Assembly (NCBI GenBank): GCA_963377175.1
Contig: CAUJNA010003799.1
Coordinates: forward strand, 117,501 to 181,500
Reading direction: 5' to 3'
Source: Effrenium voratum
Taxonomy: Eukaryota > Sar > Dinophyceae > Suessiales > Symbiodiniaceae
Length of the DNA: 64,000 nt
The notes under the pieces are model-generated. The model saw only the letters and a list, made by a program, of their open reading frames with translations, ran no database searches and was not told the DNA's origin. Made by a program: the position numbers and the translations under genes. This document shows, in pieces, positions 19,688 to 28,755 of the stretch. The number at the start of each line of letters is the position of its first letter. Positions within the stretch are counted from its first letter, which is position 1.

Positions 19688-22600
19688 GTGCAGGAAAAGC
19701 TATCGCATCCGTGCGGCTCAGGCATGAATTCCTCTGGTATTACGCCCCCATCCGAAGATAGGTCTAGATCCTCACATGGCACAGACTATGATGACCCAGA
19801 CCTTGCGGGTGCAATGGTGCCAGCCATGTCTGTTGTTAGGCATAACCCTAATAGCCCTGCACCAGGTTCCGATGCAACCCCTGTTAGGCGTATGTTCGTT
19901 TCAGAACCATCCTCATCAGAGCCGGCTGGAACGCCCGATCCAACCCAGAACCTCCCAGCTGCTGCATTTGTTGCGGGTGCCGCCGTTCAACGTGCTCACC
20001 ATGCTTCCGATGTCGCGCTTCAGGCCGCTGAACATGCACAGCAACAGCAACTGCTGGCTGAGCAGGCCCGAAGGGAGGCGGGGGAACTCCGGGAAGCCGC
20101 CCAACAACGGGAAGGGTTGTTTAGGCATCAGGCGATGAACCTTGTAACCCAGGCTCAACAGGCCGTGAGCTATGCACGCGAGCATGAGTTCAATGCGAGG
20201 CAGCAAGCCATTGGCGCTGCGGAACAGGAGGAGGCAACCAGGCAACAGGCCGAGGTGCTTAGGCTTCAGGCGCAAACTGTCGTTTCTGAGGCCCATCAAG
20301 AGGTAGGTCAGACTAGGGCTTTAGCTGAAAGGTACGCAGCAGAGGTTCGTAACAGAGCTAATGCTGAACAGGCCCAGGCCCAAGCTCAGACCCAATACCT
20401 TTATCAAGAAGCACAACGTGCCGTAGCCGAACGTGATGCCACCATTCTAGCTCTGCAAGAGAAGGATTTGCAACAAGCGTCTAGGTTAGCCGAACTTGAA
20501 AGGACGGTTTCCCTTTTGCTTGAAGTCCGTCAGCCTCCGACTCGCTCGCCGCAAAGTGCCCCGCAAGCACAAACCGATAATGGTACGGATTCTAATACCC
20601 CTCAACCCAAACGGTCGCATAACCGGAGCTCCCCCATTTTGGGCGGACAGGATGTGTCAAGGGGTAACCAAGCAGGGGCTTCATCCAGTGGATTACAAGA
20701 CCAAGCAAACCAGCAGAGTGGACTTGATAGATCCTCGCAACAGGGTTTAGATAGTGCCGCACCTCAAGTGGGTCCTCATCATACAACTGGTGTTGACTCG
20801 GGCGCCCAGCCCGGTGCTTCCTCTGCCAACCTGCGTGTCACATTCCAGGATGTTGCAACCCCACGTGATGTTGCCGCAGGAAGTGTGGGACTCGCCAAGA
20901 GCCTTGCCCCTACCGGCCCACCACAGGACATCGCAGGAAGTGCGGGACTCGCAAAGGGTTCTGCCCCTACCGATTCAGAGCAAGGTGCCGAAGCAGCGAT
21001 CGCCAAGGGAAGTGCCACGTCCGCAAAGGGCGCAGCCCCTACTGGCGCACTCGATGTAGGTGCAGGTGTCGCAAGCAACAGTGCTGTGTCCGCCAAAGGC
21101 GCAGCCGTTGGCGCGCAGAGCAGTAGTCAGGATGAGAAAAGTGAGATAGCAGATGTTAAGCAGCAGATTGCTTCCCTAGCCTCAATGGTGCATCAGCTTA
21201 GCACTTTGGTCGCTGCACAAAGCGTGGCTCCTCCTCCAATGGCTTCAGCTCCCTGCCCTGCCCCAACTGCCACAAGGGCAGCTGCTAAGGCATACCCGGT
21301 TCCCATAATCCCCCTAAGTTTTAGTGCGGGAATGGTCGACACCACCCCTAAGGCTGCATCAGACGCGAGCTCAGAATCCTCATCAAGTTCCGAGAACGAG
21401 GATGATGATGCCGATGAACCCCAACCCACTGGCCAGTGTAGGGTTTGCGGTGGTTCCCACGACGAATTGTCATGCCCCCGTCTCTCAATGAACGAAGCGG
21501 GTTTAGACACCAACAGTGGGGATGCAACTCAGGGGGGCGCTGCAAGTGCGGTAGGTGATGCTCACGGCACACTCCCAGATTCCGCCAGCGCACACCAGAC
21601 CAAAAGTTTCGCATCCCAAGAGGAGGATGTCGTCCGCATCAAAGACTTGAAGGATTTGACATTTCCTGCCCCTCCCGAGGATGCGGGCCAAGCAAGAGGT
21701 TATGTAAACCAGGTTTTAATGGCCATAGGTAGACTTCAGAAGAGCACAGGTGATGAACTTTACTTGTGGGCGCAAGACTGCCTAACTAAGAGTGACGCAC
21801 AGTTGAAAGCTGATCAGAGGTTCCCACGGACCGATCGCGAAGTCACTGCGAAGCTCCTAAAGACATGCCGCAAAGGTAAGTTTGGGTTGTTGTTTCAGGG
21901 AATGGTTGAGCATGAACGTTCCGTGACCGGAGGCATGCCCAATGGGCGCATCATGATGGCTTCCATCTTTCGTCACTTTCAACTAGAAAGGGACCGAATT
22001 GGTGTGCTCGGTGAACGTAGTTTGTTGAACCTCAAACTAGCCGGGCAGTCAGTAGCCGATCTTGAGGCGTTTCGCGATAAGTATCAATACGTACTCTCCG
22101 CAGTCCCGATTGACGAGTTGCCCAAGGAGCGTACGCTCTTCAATCATTTGGTTGATGAACTCGCCAAGTGCACGGCCATGAAATCTAAGGTTGACAAGGC
22201 CATCGAAGCTTCCGGGAGCAGCCATAGGCGCTCTACATCTTGGTTATGGGCTAAGGTAAGGAACGCAATAGATTTAGACCAGCAGAAGCGGAATAGAGAT
22301 GGGTTTGAAAAGAACCTTAAGCTAAAGCCGACGGTCTTGACATCTACAACATCCCAAAAGGATGACGTTCCTGCCAATCCAGCCGAAACCAAGAAGAAAC
22401 GGAGCAAGAAGGCCGGGAAGAAAGAAGAGAAGCCGGCAACAAAGAGCACCGCGCCCGCGGCGCCTGCCCCTTCTGGTAAGCCACCAGGAGGGCCGCCGCC
22501 CAAGGCGAAAACCAAGGGCAAGCAGGGGGGCGATCTCACTCCCCGCTCTAATGCCGTAAGCAAAACTGCAAAAATGACGCCAGCCGAAAAGGCAAAAGTT

Positions 22601-23893
22601 CCGTGTATGTTCTTTGCGTACAACTGTTGCTACGCCAAGCAATGCGCGTTCTCCCATGATCCGAGCAAAAAGTACACGGGACCACCGCCCAAGTCCATCT
22701 CCAAAGCCAAGGGGCAGCCTTCGGCGCCCGCGGCTGTCGCCCCGCTGATTCCGGCGGTCCCAGCCATCACCGATAATAAGGTGACTTGGTTGTGGGATAC
22801 TGCAGCTGGTAGGCATCTCATTGGGCGGCAAGCCCTCAGCAGTGTGATGCACAAGTGCGTCCGGCCGAGTTCGACACCCGTTGGATTCGCGACCGGTGGA
22901 GGTGCACAGCAGGGAAACACGTCCCTAGCCTTCCAGGACAGCAATGTAATCCCTCCGGATGAACAGGTGTATGTCCTCAAGGAGTGCCCTCCAGCACAAT
23001 CGATCGGCAAGACGGTCGTCGACCAAGGTCACTTGTTCGTTTGGGACCCAAGGGAGGATGTGCCATATCTCGTTCCACCCGATGACATCTCAAGATGCAC
23101 CATCAAGGTCCCACGCCGAGCTCGCATCAATGCAACTCGTGTTGTAGAATATGTGCCCCAGTATGACGAAACCGTCATCCCAAAGCTTGCTGATCAGCCA
23201 TCCAATCTACAGCCCGTCGAGGCCGCAGCCAGTCCAGGCGCGGCGGTGGATGGAGACGATGCCGTTTCCGTTGCGGATGGGGAACTCTTCGAAGCAGAAC
23301 CTCCTCCGATTCCACCGCCAGAAGCACCGCCAGTCCCACCACACCGGGACGATGAGGTGCCGCTTGCAGAGCTAGCCGATGGCGAGCCAAGCGATGAGAG
23401 GGTACTCCGGGCAGCAGCCAACTCTCCCGAGCACCTTCGATCACACTTCCCAAAGAATCCATTCTGTCGGATATGTGCAATTGCTACGAACACCGCAGCA
23501 CGTGTTGCTCGCAAACCCGATGGTCGTGCCGATGACGGGATTGACAATCCTACTGCCCCGTTTCAACAGCTCGCCACTGATAGTGTCATCCTTGCGAAAG
23601 GAGATGAACATGCGGGCATTGGAATCGGAGGGATTAAATCTCACCACGTCATCAGGGATGTTTTCTCTGGAGCAAGGATTGCATATCCTGTATCCAAAAG
23701 GGACACAGCAGCCCATTCCAAAAATCTAAGGCACTTCCTAGGTTTGAAAGCTAACGAGCTTGCTCCGACATGTCTAATCAAAATGGATGAAGCGGGGGAG
23801 CTCGAAGCGGCAGCACATGAGGTCGGCCTGACACCCGAAACCTCGTTGCCGAATCGATGGCCCCATAATGCTGGAGCTGGAAAGGGATATTAG
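19688..23893 (+). CDS. gag-pol (5' part): Copia Gag, protease and N-terminal integrase polyprotein
   Basis: 1,401 codons. The start may be the first ATG or the second at residue 13. Residues 95-275 are a long Gln/Ala/Glu-rich coiled coil. Residues 270-560 are disordered. A knuckle CRVCGGSHDELSC starts at C584 (CX2CX3HX4C, one residue shorter than the retroviral type). About 650-890 is the capsid-like region. A Lys/Pro-rich nucleic-acid-binding linker follows, then a CCCH finger from C973 (CX6CX5CX3H). Protease: LWDTAAGRHLIG with D1037. Integrase zinc site HX3HX6CX2C starts at H1249, and the first core Asp lies in ATDSV, the second in KMDEAGE. The frame stops at 23891-23893, about where the catalytic Glu is expected; coding continues one base over. 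Confidence 0.85.
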   Translation: MQEKLSHPCGSGMNSSGITPPSEDRSRSSHGTDYDDPDLAGAMVPAMSVVRHNPNSPAPGSDATPVRRMFVSEPSSSEPAGTPDPTQNLPAAAFVAGAAVQRAHHASDVALQAAEHAQQQQLLAEQARREAGELREAAQQREGLFRHQAMNLVTQAQQAVSYAREHEFNARQQAIGAAEQEEATRQQAEVLRLQAQTVVSEAHQEVGQTRALAERYAAEVRNRANAEQAQAQAQTQYLYQEAQRAVAERDATILALQEKDLQQASRLAELERTVSLLLEVRQPPTRSPQSAPQAQTDNGTDSNTPQPKRSHNRSSPILGGQDVSRGNQAGASSSGLQDQANQQSGLDRSSQQGLDSAAPQVGPHHTTGVDSGAQPGASSANLRVTFQDVATPRDVAAGSVGLAKSLAPTGPPQDIAGSAGLAKGSAPTDSEQGAEAAIAKGSATSAKGAAPTGALDVGAGVASNSAVSAKGAAVGAQSSSQDEKSEIADVKQQIASLASMVHQLSTLVAAQSVAPPPMASAPCPAPTATRAAAKAYPVPIIPLSFSAGMVDTTPKAASDASSESSSSSENEDDDADEPQPTGQCRVCGGSHDELSCPRLSMNEAGLDTNSGDATQGGAASAVGDAHGTLPDSASAHQTKSFASQEEDVVRIKDLKDLTFPAPPEDAGQARGYVNQVLMAIGRLQKSTGDELYLWAQDCLTKSDAQLKADQRFPRTDREVTAKLLKTCRKGKFGLLFQGMVEHERSVTGGMPNGRIMMASIFRHFQLERDRIGVLGERSLLNLKLAGQSVADLEAFRDKYQYVLSAVPIDELPKERTLFNHLVDELAKCTAMKSKVDKAIEASGSSHRRSTSWLWAKVRNAIDLDQQKRNRDGFEKNLKLKPTVLTSTTSQKDDVPANPAETKKKRSKKAGKKEEKPATKSTAPAAPAPSGKPPGGPPPKAKTKGKQGGDLTPRSNAVSKTAKMTPAEKAKVPCMFFAYNCCYAKQCAFSHDPSKKYTGPPPKSISKAKGQPSAPAAVAPLIPAVPAITDNKVTWLWDTAAGRHLIGRQALSSVMHKCVRPSSTPVGFATGGGAQQGNTSLAFQDSNVIPPDEQVYVLKECPPAQSIGKTVVDQGHLFVWDPREDVPYLVPPDDISRCTIKVPRRARINATRVVEYVPQYDETVIPKLADQPSNLQPVEAAASPGAAVDGDDAVSVADGELFEAEPPPIPPPEAPPVPPHRDDEVPLAELADGEPSDERVLRAAANSPEHLRSHFPKNPFCRICAIATNTAARVARKPDGRADDGIDNPTAPFQQLATDSVILAKGDEHAGIGIGGIKSHHVIRDVFSGARIAYPVSKRDTAAHSKNLRHFLGLKANELAPTCLIKMDEAGELEAAAHEVGLTPETSLPNRWPHNAGAGKGY
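23862..23893 (+). other. +1 frame change at the integrase catalytic Glu
   Basis: Up to ...RWPHNA the polyprotein is in one frame; from LERDIREEK onward it is in the next (+1). The junction falls in ATGCTGGAGCTGGAAAG, which contains a GCTGGA direct repeat. One extra base, or a ribosomal +1 shift, would explain it. The split separates the two integrase Asp residues from the Glu. Confidence 0.75.
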
Positions 23894-26800
23894 GGAAGAA
23901 AAGGAATGTTGCAGATCCATCCACCTCCAGAGTGGGTTGCCGTACGATCTTCACACTCACTCCTATCCCTTCGCATGTCTCTCCATGTCATTCGACAGAC
24001 CTGCAACATTCGACAAGGCTAAGACCCAATGGGAAGCCTTGACAAAGTCGAAGTTCGATGGCATTAGGCATTGCTTTGGTCAGCTTGTCTATTACCGTAA
24101 AAAGGGCATTAATAAGCGCACTCTAGAACCCAACTTGGCACCTGCTTTGTTTTTGGGCTGGAGGGTTGACGCAGGCCTTCGGTATCGCCATGTGGTCAAG
24201 GTCCTAGATTACCAAGAATTTAGGACTCGTCGAGCGATTGTAGTGCATGATGTCCCGGAAGCAGAGCTCTTCGTTGAAGAAGGCGAGCCTTGTTTCCCCG
24301 TTGCGGCAGCAGCCCATAAGGCGCTGCGGACGGGGGAAGCCGAGGGTGAACTCCCAGAAGTCGCTCTTAAAGAGGTTCCGTTTAGCGAGGTAGCTGAACC
24401 GCCGACTCCCGCTCCAGGCACGCCGCGAGGCGTGTACATCACTGTGGATCGGATAATCCGGTTCCGTGAAACACCAGGTTGTCGAGGTTGTACCGGTCGC
24501 ACCCGGTACCATACCCCCGAATGTCGACGTCGCTTTGCGAGGCTGGTCGATACGGAGAAAGCCGAGGAGCGCTCCAAGCGCTCGGCTGCCGTCGAGGCAG
24601 AGCGGTCACTTCGCCCCTCCGAAGCGATTGACCCAGTTCATGCAGCCAAGGAGGCACGTCTCGAAGAAGACGATGCTGACCTTAAAAAGGCACTTGAGCT
24701 TTCCCGCCTTGAAAAGGCAGATCTATCTGATCCCGATGAGCTCGAGAAAGCACTGAGGGCATCCGAAGAACATGATGATGCTCTTCGCGGCAAGCCAGCT
24801 CCGTCTCGGCCAGGGGGGATTCCGCCAACCGCGCCGCCTGCAGCCACAACTGGCGCGGCGGTAACAACAACCACTGCAACCTCCACGTCACTCACGTGCC
24901 ACGTAGCCGACTCCTTCACCAAGAGGGAGGCTCGGACTCTGCCTGTGTTCGGCATGCCATGTTCCAAAAGGGAGCCATGCAAAAAGTTTTCCGTAGGGAA
25001 TAAGAGGGCCCGCAAGCGTATCGCGCGGGGAAATTCTATGCCTGTAATGTTCGAGTATGCATGTTCAAGTGACTCCACCATGGGAGCAGTGCATCAAGCA
25101 TTAGGCATTCCCCACGTGAGACTGGCTAAAGAACACATCGATCTTGAAACCAATGAAGGGGATGAGCAACTGACCGCTCAGTTGCAGTCTTGTAGCAAGC
25201 CTAACATGTGGGCGGCCATTCCGTGCACCTCCGGGTCGCCATGGCAAAGGCTAAATGTCCATAGGTATGGCAATAAATACAAGCAGTATCTCCGTGCACA
25301 GGTTAAAAGGTCGGAGGCGTTGTTCGCAAGGTTCACAAAGCACGCCGAAGTGGTGATAGAACAAGAGGGTCACGTCACTTTCGAGTGGCCTCGCGACTGC
25401 GAGGGATGGGAGCGCCCCGACGTAAAGGCATTCTTCGAGAAGCATGCGTCTCGCTTCCACTCAGTGACTTTCCACGGGTGTGCAGTAGGTCTAACTGACA
25501 AGGAAGGGACTCCCATCAAGAAGCCGTGGCGTCTCATGACCACATCCAAGGAACTTCATGATGGGTTCCAGAATAGGACATGCCCCCACCAGCACTCCTT
25601 CAAGCACGCACAGGCCGCAGGTAGCAACACTGCACGCACCGCCTTTTATCCACAAGAGATGTGTAAGATAATCGCTAGTGCGTTATACCCGCATGTCGCA
25701 GCACCATGCGCGCCTGCAATGCCAGTCCAGGCTGTCACCGTGCAAGAGGAGCGTCGGGAAAAGGAGCAGTCCTTGAAGCATACCTCCGCACTTTCGGGTG
25801 TTGGGGCTCTCGCGTCAGTGGTTGAATCAGATCCAACATCCCGCAGATTCTTTGAAGAACTCTTTGACTTGGATAACCTCGTTAGGGAAATTCAGGGAAT
25901 TACAAAGCAGGAGACTTCTCCCGACATAGCCGCCATGGTCACAAAACTTCTTTCACGTTCAGAGATGCTTGCCTCGTCCGAGGCATTGCAGGCCGTAAAG
26001 GAAGAAGCAGACGGCTTAAGTAATGCGGGAGTCTGGGATCTCAGCACCGTGAGAGAGCAAGGAGAGGTCGCTGCTGAAGCGCGACGGACGCACACTAAAG
26101 TCCACTTCGGGCAACTAATGACCATCGCCTCCATCAAATTCTTTGAGCTAGCAAAGCATCTACAGAAAATGAAGGGGCGTATAGTATACCGAGGGGACTG
26201 TGCGCGGGACGAATATGGGGCGGCGGCCGTTTATCAAGAACTCGGCGCCAACCCTACGTCCGTTCAGGGTTTGAACAATTGCCTTGCCTACGGCTCACTG
26301 CCAGGTCACAAAACCACGGCGGCAGACGCCGTAAAGGCATATATCCAGGCCCTACTTCGATCTCAACATCAGACGTGGATATCGTTGCCGCCGGAACTTC
26401 GTCCGAAGTGGTGGAAAGAAAAGTTTATAAAACCGGTAGTCCTTCTAGTAAAAGCACTCTACGGTCACCCCGACGCGGGGGGGCTATGGGAGCAGCACTT
26501 CAAGAAGATCTTGAAGGAGCAGACCGGAGAGGAGATCCAAGAATTTCCAGGAAACTTTTACTTCCCCTCAACCGGCTTAATGCTATCCACTTATGTGGAT
26601 GATCTAACACTTTCAGGGCCGGCAGAGCAGCATGATCCCTTTTGGGAAAAGCTGATGTCATGTGTTGATATTGAACCCCCAGAACCGATATATCGTGTTT
26701 TGGGAAGGAATCATGTCATCATTAACGCCCCGAAGTGCGAGCCTAATCCAGCCGAGAGCGCAGCCTTTGGCGCGCTGTCCAACGCAATGGCTTTTGATAT

Positions 26801-27683
26801 GGTTGACTATGCCAAACAAACTGTAGATTTGTATGTCTCCATTTCAGGTCAGCCGATTAGTAAACTCCGCAAGGCATTGACCCCATTCTGTCCAGAAGGG
26901 TCATTGCCAACACAAGATGATGCCGAAGCAGGTGAATTGAGCTCAGCCGCTTGTAAAATCTTGATGAAGGCCTTGTGGTTGGGACGTCTTGCACGTCCAG
27001 ACATAATCAAGCCCATCGGGGATCTTGCAACGTGCGTTCAAAAATGGTCGCGTAATAATGATAGGCAGTTGGCTAGGCTAATAGCTTATATTAACACGAC
27101 CACAACGCACAGGTTGGTTGGCACAGTTCAAGACGATCCCAGAGAGCTGCATCTTGCGCTCTACGTCGACGCTGACTTTGCAGGAGAAGAGGGGGCCAAG
27201 TCCACGTCAGGGGGGTTTCTCGCCCTGAAAGGCCCGAATTCCCACTTCCCCTTAGCATGGATTAGCAAGCGCCAGACTTCTGTGTCGCGTTCCACTACAG
27301 AAGCAGAGATTGTGTCGTTAGCATTTTCTTTGTATCAGGAGGGACTCCCGACACTTAGTCTGTGGGATCGACTATTGGGTCGCCCAATGACCCTAAGGAT
27401 CCATGAAGACAATCAAGCTACTATTCTGGTTGCAAGGAAAGGGCACTCCTCGAAGTTGCGTGCAATTTCTAGGACACATAGGGTTAACCTAGCATCCCTT
27501 GCAGAACAGTTACAGGAAGGCACTGGAGTAGAGCTTGAATATGTGAAGACCGATTTCCAAGCTGCCGATATCTTTACCAAAACTTTGCCCCCGCATAAGT
27601 GGGATCACGCCTTGAGGCTCCTGGGAATACGCACAGATCTCCCAGAAGAGCTAGAAGATACTCGATTCAACATCAAAAAGTAG
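23868..27683 (+). CDS. gag-pol (3' part): Copia integrase C-end, methyltransferase-like region, reverse transcriptase and RNase H
   Basis: 1,271 codons; the first ATG is probably internal to the polyprotein. Residues 1-110: integrase end (LERDIREEKECC, then PALFLGWRVD). Residues 205-219: a CX2CX6HX3C site. About 390-620: a Rossmann-like stretch with FEYACSSDST (395), AIPCTSGSPW (P452-C453), FEWPRDCEGW (505) and KKPW (551-554), similar to cytosine-methyltransferase-type motifs. RT: first Asp D820 in ADAVKAY, active site YVDD at 909-912. RNase H: D1101 in DADFAG, E1145 and E1147 in TTEAE, D1181 in HEDNQA, and copia-type AADIFTKTLP near the end. Catalytic residues of RT and RNase H look intact. 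It ends 141 bp before the 3' LTR. Confidence 0.9.
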   Translation: MLELERDIREEKECCRSIHLQSGLPYDLHTHSYPFACLSMSFDRPATFDKAKTQWEALTKSKFDGIRHCFGQLVYYRKKGINKRTLEPNLAPALFLGWRVDAGLRYRHVVKVLDYQEFRTRRAIVVHDVPEAELFVEEGEPCFPVAAAAHKALRTGEAEGELPEVALKEVPFSEVAEPPTPAPGTPRGVYITVDRIIRFRETPGCRGCTGRTRYHTPECRRRFARLVDTEKAEERSKRSAAVEAERSLRPSEAIDPVHAAKEARLEEDDADLKKALELSRLEKADLSDPDELEKALRASEEHDDALRGKPAPSRPGGIPPTAPPAATTGAAVTTTTATSTSLTCHVADSFTKREARTLPVFGMPCSKREPCKKFSVGNKRARKRIARGNSMPVMFEYACSSDSTMGAVHQALGIPHVRLAKEHIDLETNEGDEQLTAQLQSCSKPNMWAAIPCTSGSPWQRLNVHRYGNKYKQYLRAQVKRSEALFARFTKHAEVVIEQEGHVTFEWPRDCEGWERPDVKAFFEKHASRFHSVTFHGCAVGLTDKEGTPIKKPWRLMTTSKELHDGFQNRTCPHQHSFKHAQAAGSNTARTAFYPQEMCKIIASALYPHVAAPCAPAMPVQAVTVQEERREKEQSLKHTSALSGVGALASVVESDPTSRRFFEELFDLDNLVREIQGITKQETSPDIAAMVTKLLSRSEMLASSEALQAVKEEADGLSNAGVWDLSTVREQGEVAAEARRTHTKVHFGQLMTIASIKFFELAKHLQKMKGRIVYRGDCARDEYGAAAVYQELGANPTSVQGLNNCLAYGSLPGHKTTAADAVKAYIQALLRSQHQTWISLPPELRPKWWKEKFIKPVVLLVKALYGHPDAGGLWEQHFKKILKEQTGEEIQEFPGNFYFPSTGLMLSTYVDDLTLSGPAEQHDPFWEKLMSCVDIEPPEPIYRVLGRNHVIINAPKCEPNPAESAAFGALSNAMAFDMVDYAKQTVDLYVSISGQPISKLRKALTPFCPEGSLPTQDDAEAGELSSAACKILMKALWLGRLARPDIIKPIGDLATCVQKWSRNNDRQLARLIAYINTTTTHRLVGTVQDDPRELHLALYVDADFAGEEGAKSTSGGFLALKGPNSHFPLAWISKRQTSVSRSTTEAEIVSLAFSLYQEGLPTLSLWDRLLGRPMTLRIHEDNQATILVARKGHSSKLRAISRTHRVNLASLAEQLQEGTGVELEYVKTDFQAADIFTKTLPPHKWDHALRLLGIRTDLPEELEDTRFNIKK

Positions 27684-27823
27684 AAAGTCATCCCGAAGGT
27701 AGTGCTGTGAGTACTAAGAGTGCCAAAATATCCTTCATCCTTGTAAAGCCTTGATGTCCGGGAGCAGCGTATCGCGCTCCAAAACAAAAGCTTACCCTGC
27801 CTTAGTGCACACGGCGAGGGGGG
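27684..27823 (+). promoter_or_regulatory. 3' untranslated part of the element with hairpin and polypurine tract
   Basis: A hairpin at 27761-27780 (GGAGC-A-GCG-TAT-CGC-GCTCC) has changes on both sides of the inner stem. GGCGAGGGGGG (27813-27823) abuts the 3' LTR and is the expected polypurine tract for plus-strand priming. Confidence 0.8.
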
Positions 27824-28125
27824 AGTCAAGAAATAACGACCCCTTAGCCCCCAAAGGCATGGTAACTTGCCTAGTTGTGTGGTCACTGATGTGAGGTTTG
27901 CTTGAGGCCACTTTGGTTTAGGTTGAGGGTTGCATGTCATGACAGACTTGTCGAACGGCAAACGCCGTTTGGCTCAAGCGCACATCAAGAAAACAGCGCT
28001 GAGTGCGGAACGAGAGTCTAGGAATCACCCCCTGAACCGCTGAGGGATTAACCACGGTCAATCCACCTCTTTTTGTTCAGGGCGCAGCCTTCGGCGCGCG
28101 TTTGGGGTTTCTTGCTCTTTTGATT
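27824..28125 (+). repeat. 3' LTR of the copia element
   Basis: 302 bp, identical to the 5' LTR except one A for G at the small palindrome (ACGGCAAACGCCGT). It is followed by TTGGA (28126-28130), the target duplication. Confidence 0.95.
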
Positions 28126-28130
28126 TTGGA

Positions 28131-28254
28131 TGGGGCGACATCCGTTCGCACCCTTTGAAACCATTGGACACCTATGTTTGTTGGTATTTCTGGAAGAATC
28201 ATCACTATTCTTTGCAGGCTTTATTAGGCGGTGCAGGATTTCGTCCATCCACAG
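28131..28254 (+). mobile_element. Family A element, right part after the retrotransposon
   Basis: Has CTTTGAAACCATTGG, GTTGGTATTTCTGGAAGAATC and the right end GTGCAGGATTTCGTCCATCC followed by ACAG, the inverted form of the family left end CTGTGGATGGACAAAATCCTG seen at 29075. The left end appears to lie at 17118, across the insertion. Confidence 0.6.
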
Positions 28255-28755
28255 TATAGTGGGGTTTAAGGCCTAAGCTACGTCGGGTATTTTTCAGCGG
28301 GGGCGATCGATTCGGCGCGTTAGGCAACTGGATAGGAACCCCCGGAAACCCAAAGCTGTTGTTTGGCTGCTATTTGCTGAACTTTTGGGAGGTATGTGGT
28401 TTCCCAACAGCCAAGAAAGCAAGTCAAGCTTTTTGCATAGGGGTCGATAGCCGCAATGATTGGTGTAATTCCCCGCAGTCTACCAAGCCTTCCCCCTTCA
28501 GCCGGTCGGACGGGGTCCAATCGGAAGGCAAAGGTCTCTGAACCAATTGATAGGGGCAAATAGGAAATGGAAGCCACAAGGATGGGACAGTTTTTGCAAT
28601 TGTCCCCTCCAGAATGGCGGGGCAGTGGCGGGAGGTTGACGATGTTCTTCGCTTTCGCCCGTGCACGGCGAAGCGAACTCGTTCGCTTGTGATACGGGGC
28701 TTCCTTACTTAGGGGCATGCTAGGTCGTCGGTAGCCATGATTATAAACAACCTGC
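28255..28755. other. Non-coding tract
   Basis: No exon-like frame stands out. A minus-strand frame over 28320-28718 is open, but its content is not convincing. Confidence 0.4.

Larger units (their letters stand above)
17394..28100 (+). repeat. Family of about 18 self-complementary hairpins spread through the element
   Basis: Form: 5-bp arm, unpaired base (mostly A), GCC, loop, GGC, complementary 5-bp arm. Perfect arms start at 17793, 17958, 18120, 18668, 19332, 19377, 19654, 20200 (AA bulge), 23222 (6-nt loop), 24306 (5-nt loop), 24833 (5-nt bulge), 26757 and 27761. Arms with one mismatch or wobble start at 17394, 21098, 22215, 22711 and 28081; a weak one is at 21029. Arm pairs differ (ACCGC/GCGGT, GGAGC/GCTCC, GGTGC/GCACC, AGTGC/GCACT, AGCGC/GCGCT, GCCGC/GCGGC). 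At 27761 even the inner stem changes on both sides (GCG...CGC). In coding parts most copies read Ala-Ala-x-Gly-Ala in the same phase. Confidence 0.85.
17137..28125 (+). mobile_element. Full-length Ty1/copia LTR retrotransposon
   Basis: 10,989 bp between TTGGA duplications, with 302-bp LTRs that differ at one base by eye. Domain order is Gag, aspartic protease, integrase, RT, RNase H, the copia order. Unusual parts are an ORF0 and a HAD-like ORF ahead of gag, a methyltransferase-like domain between integrase and RT, an LTR without TG...CA ends, and about 18 small hairpins spread through the element. Near-identical LTRs mean a recent insertion, yet the reading frame changes twice. Either the copy was hit by fresh indels or the element uses programmed frameshifts or RNA processing. 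It sits inside an older family A repeat. Confidence 0.95.
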
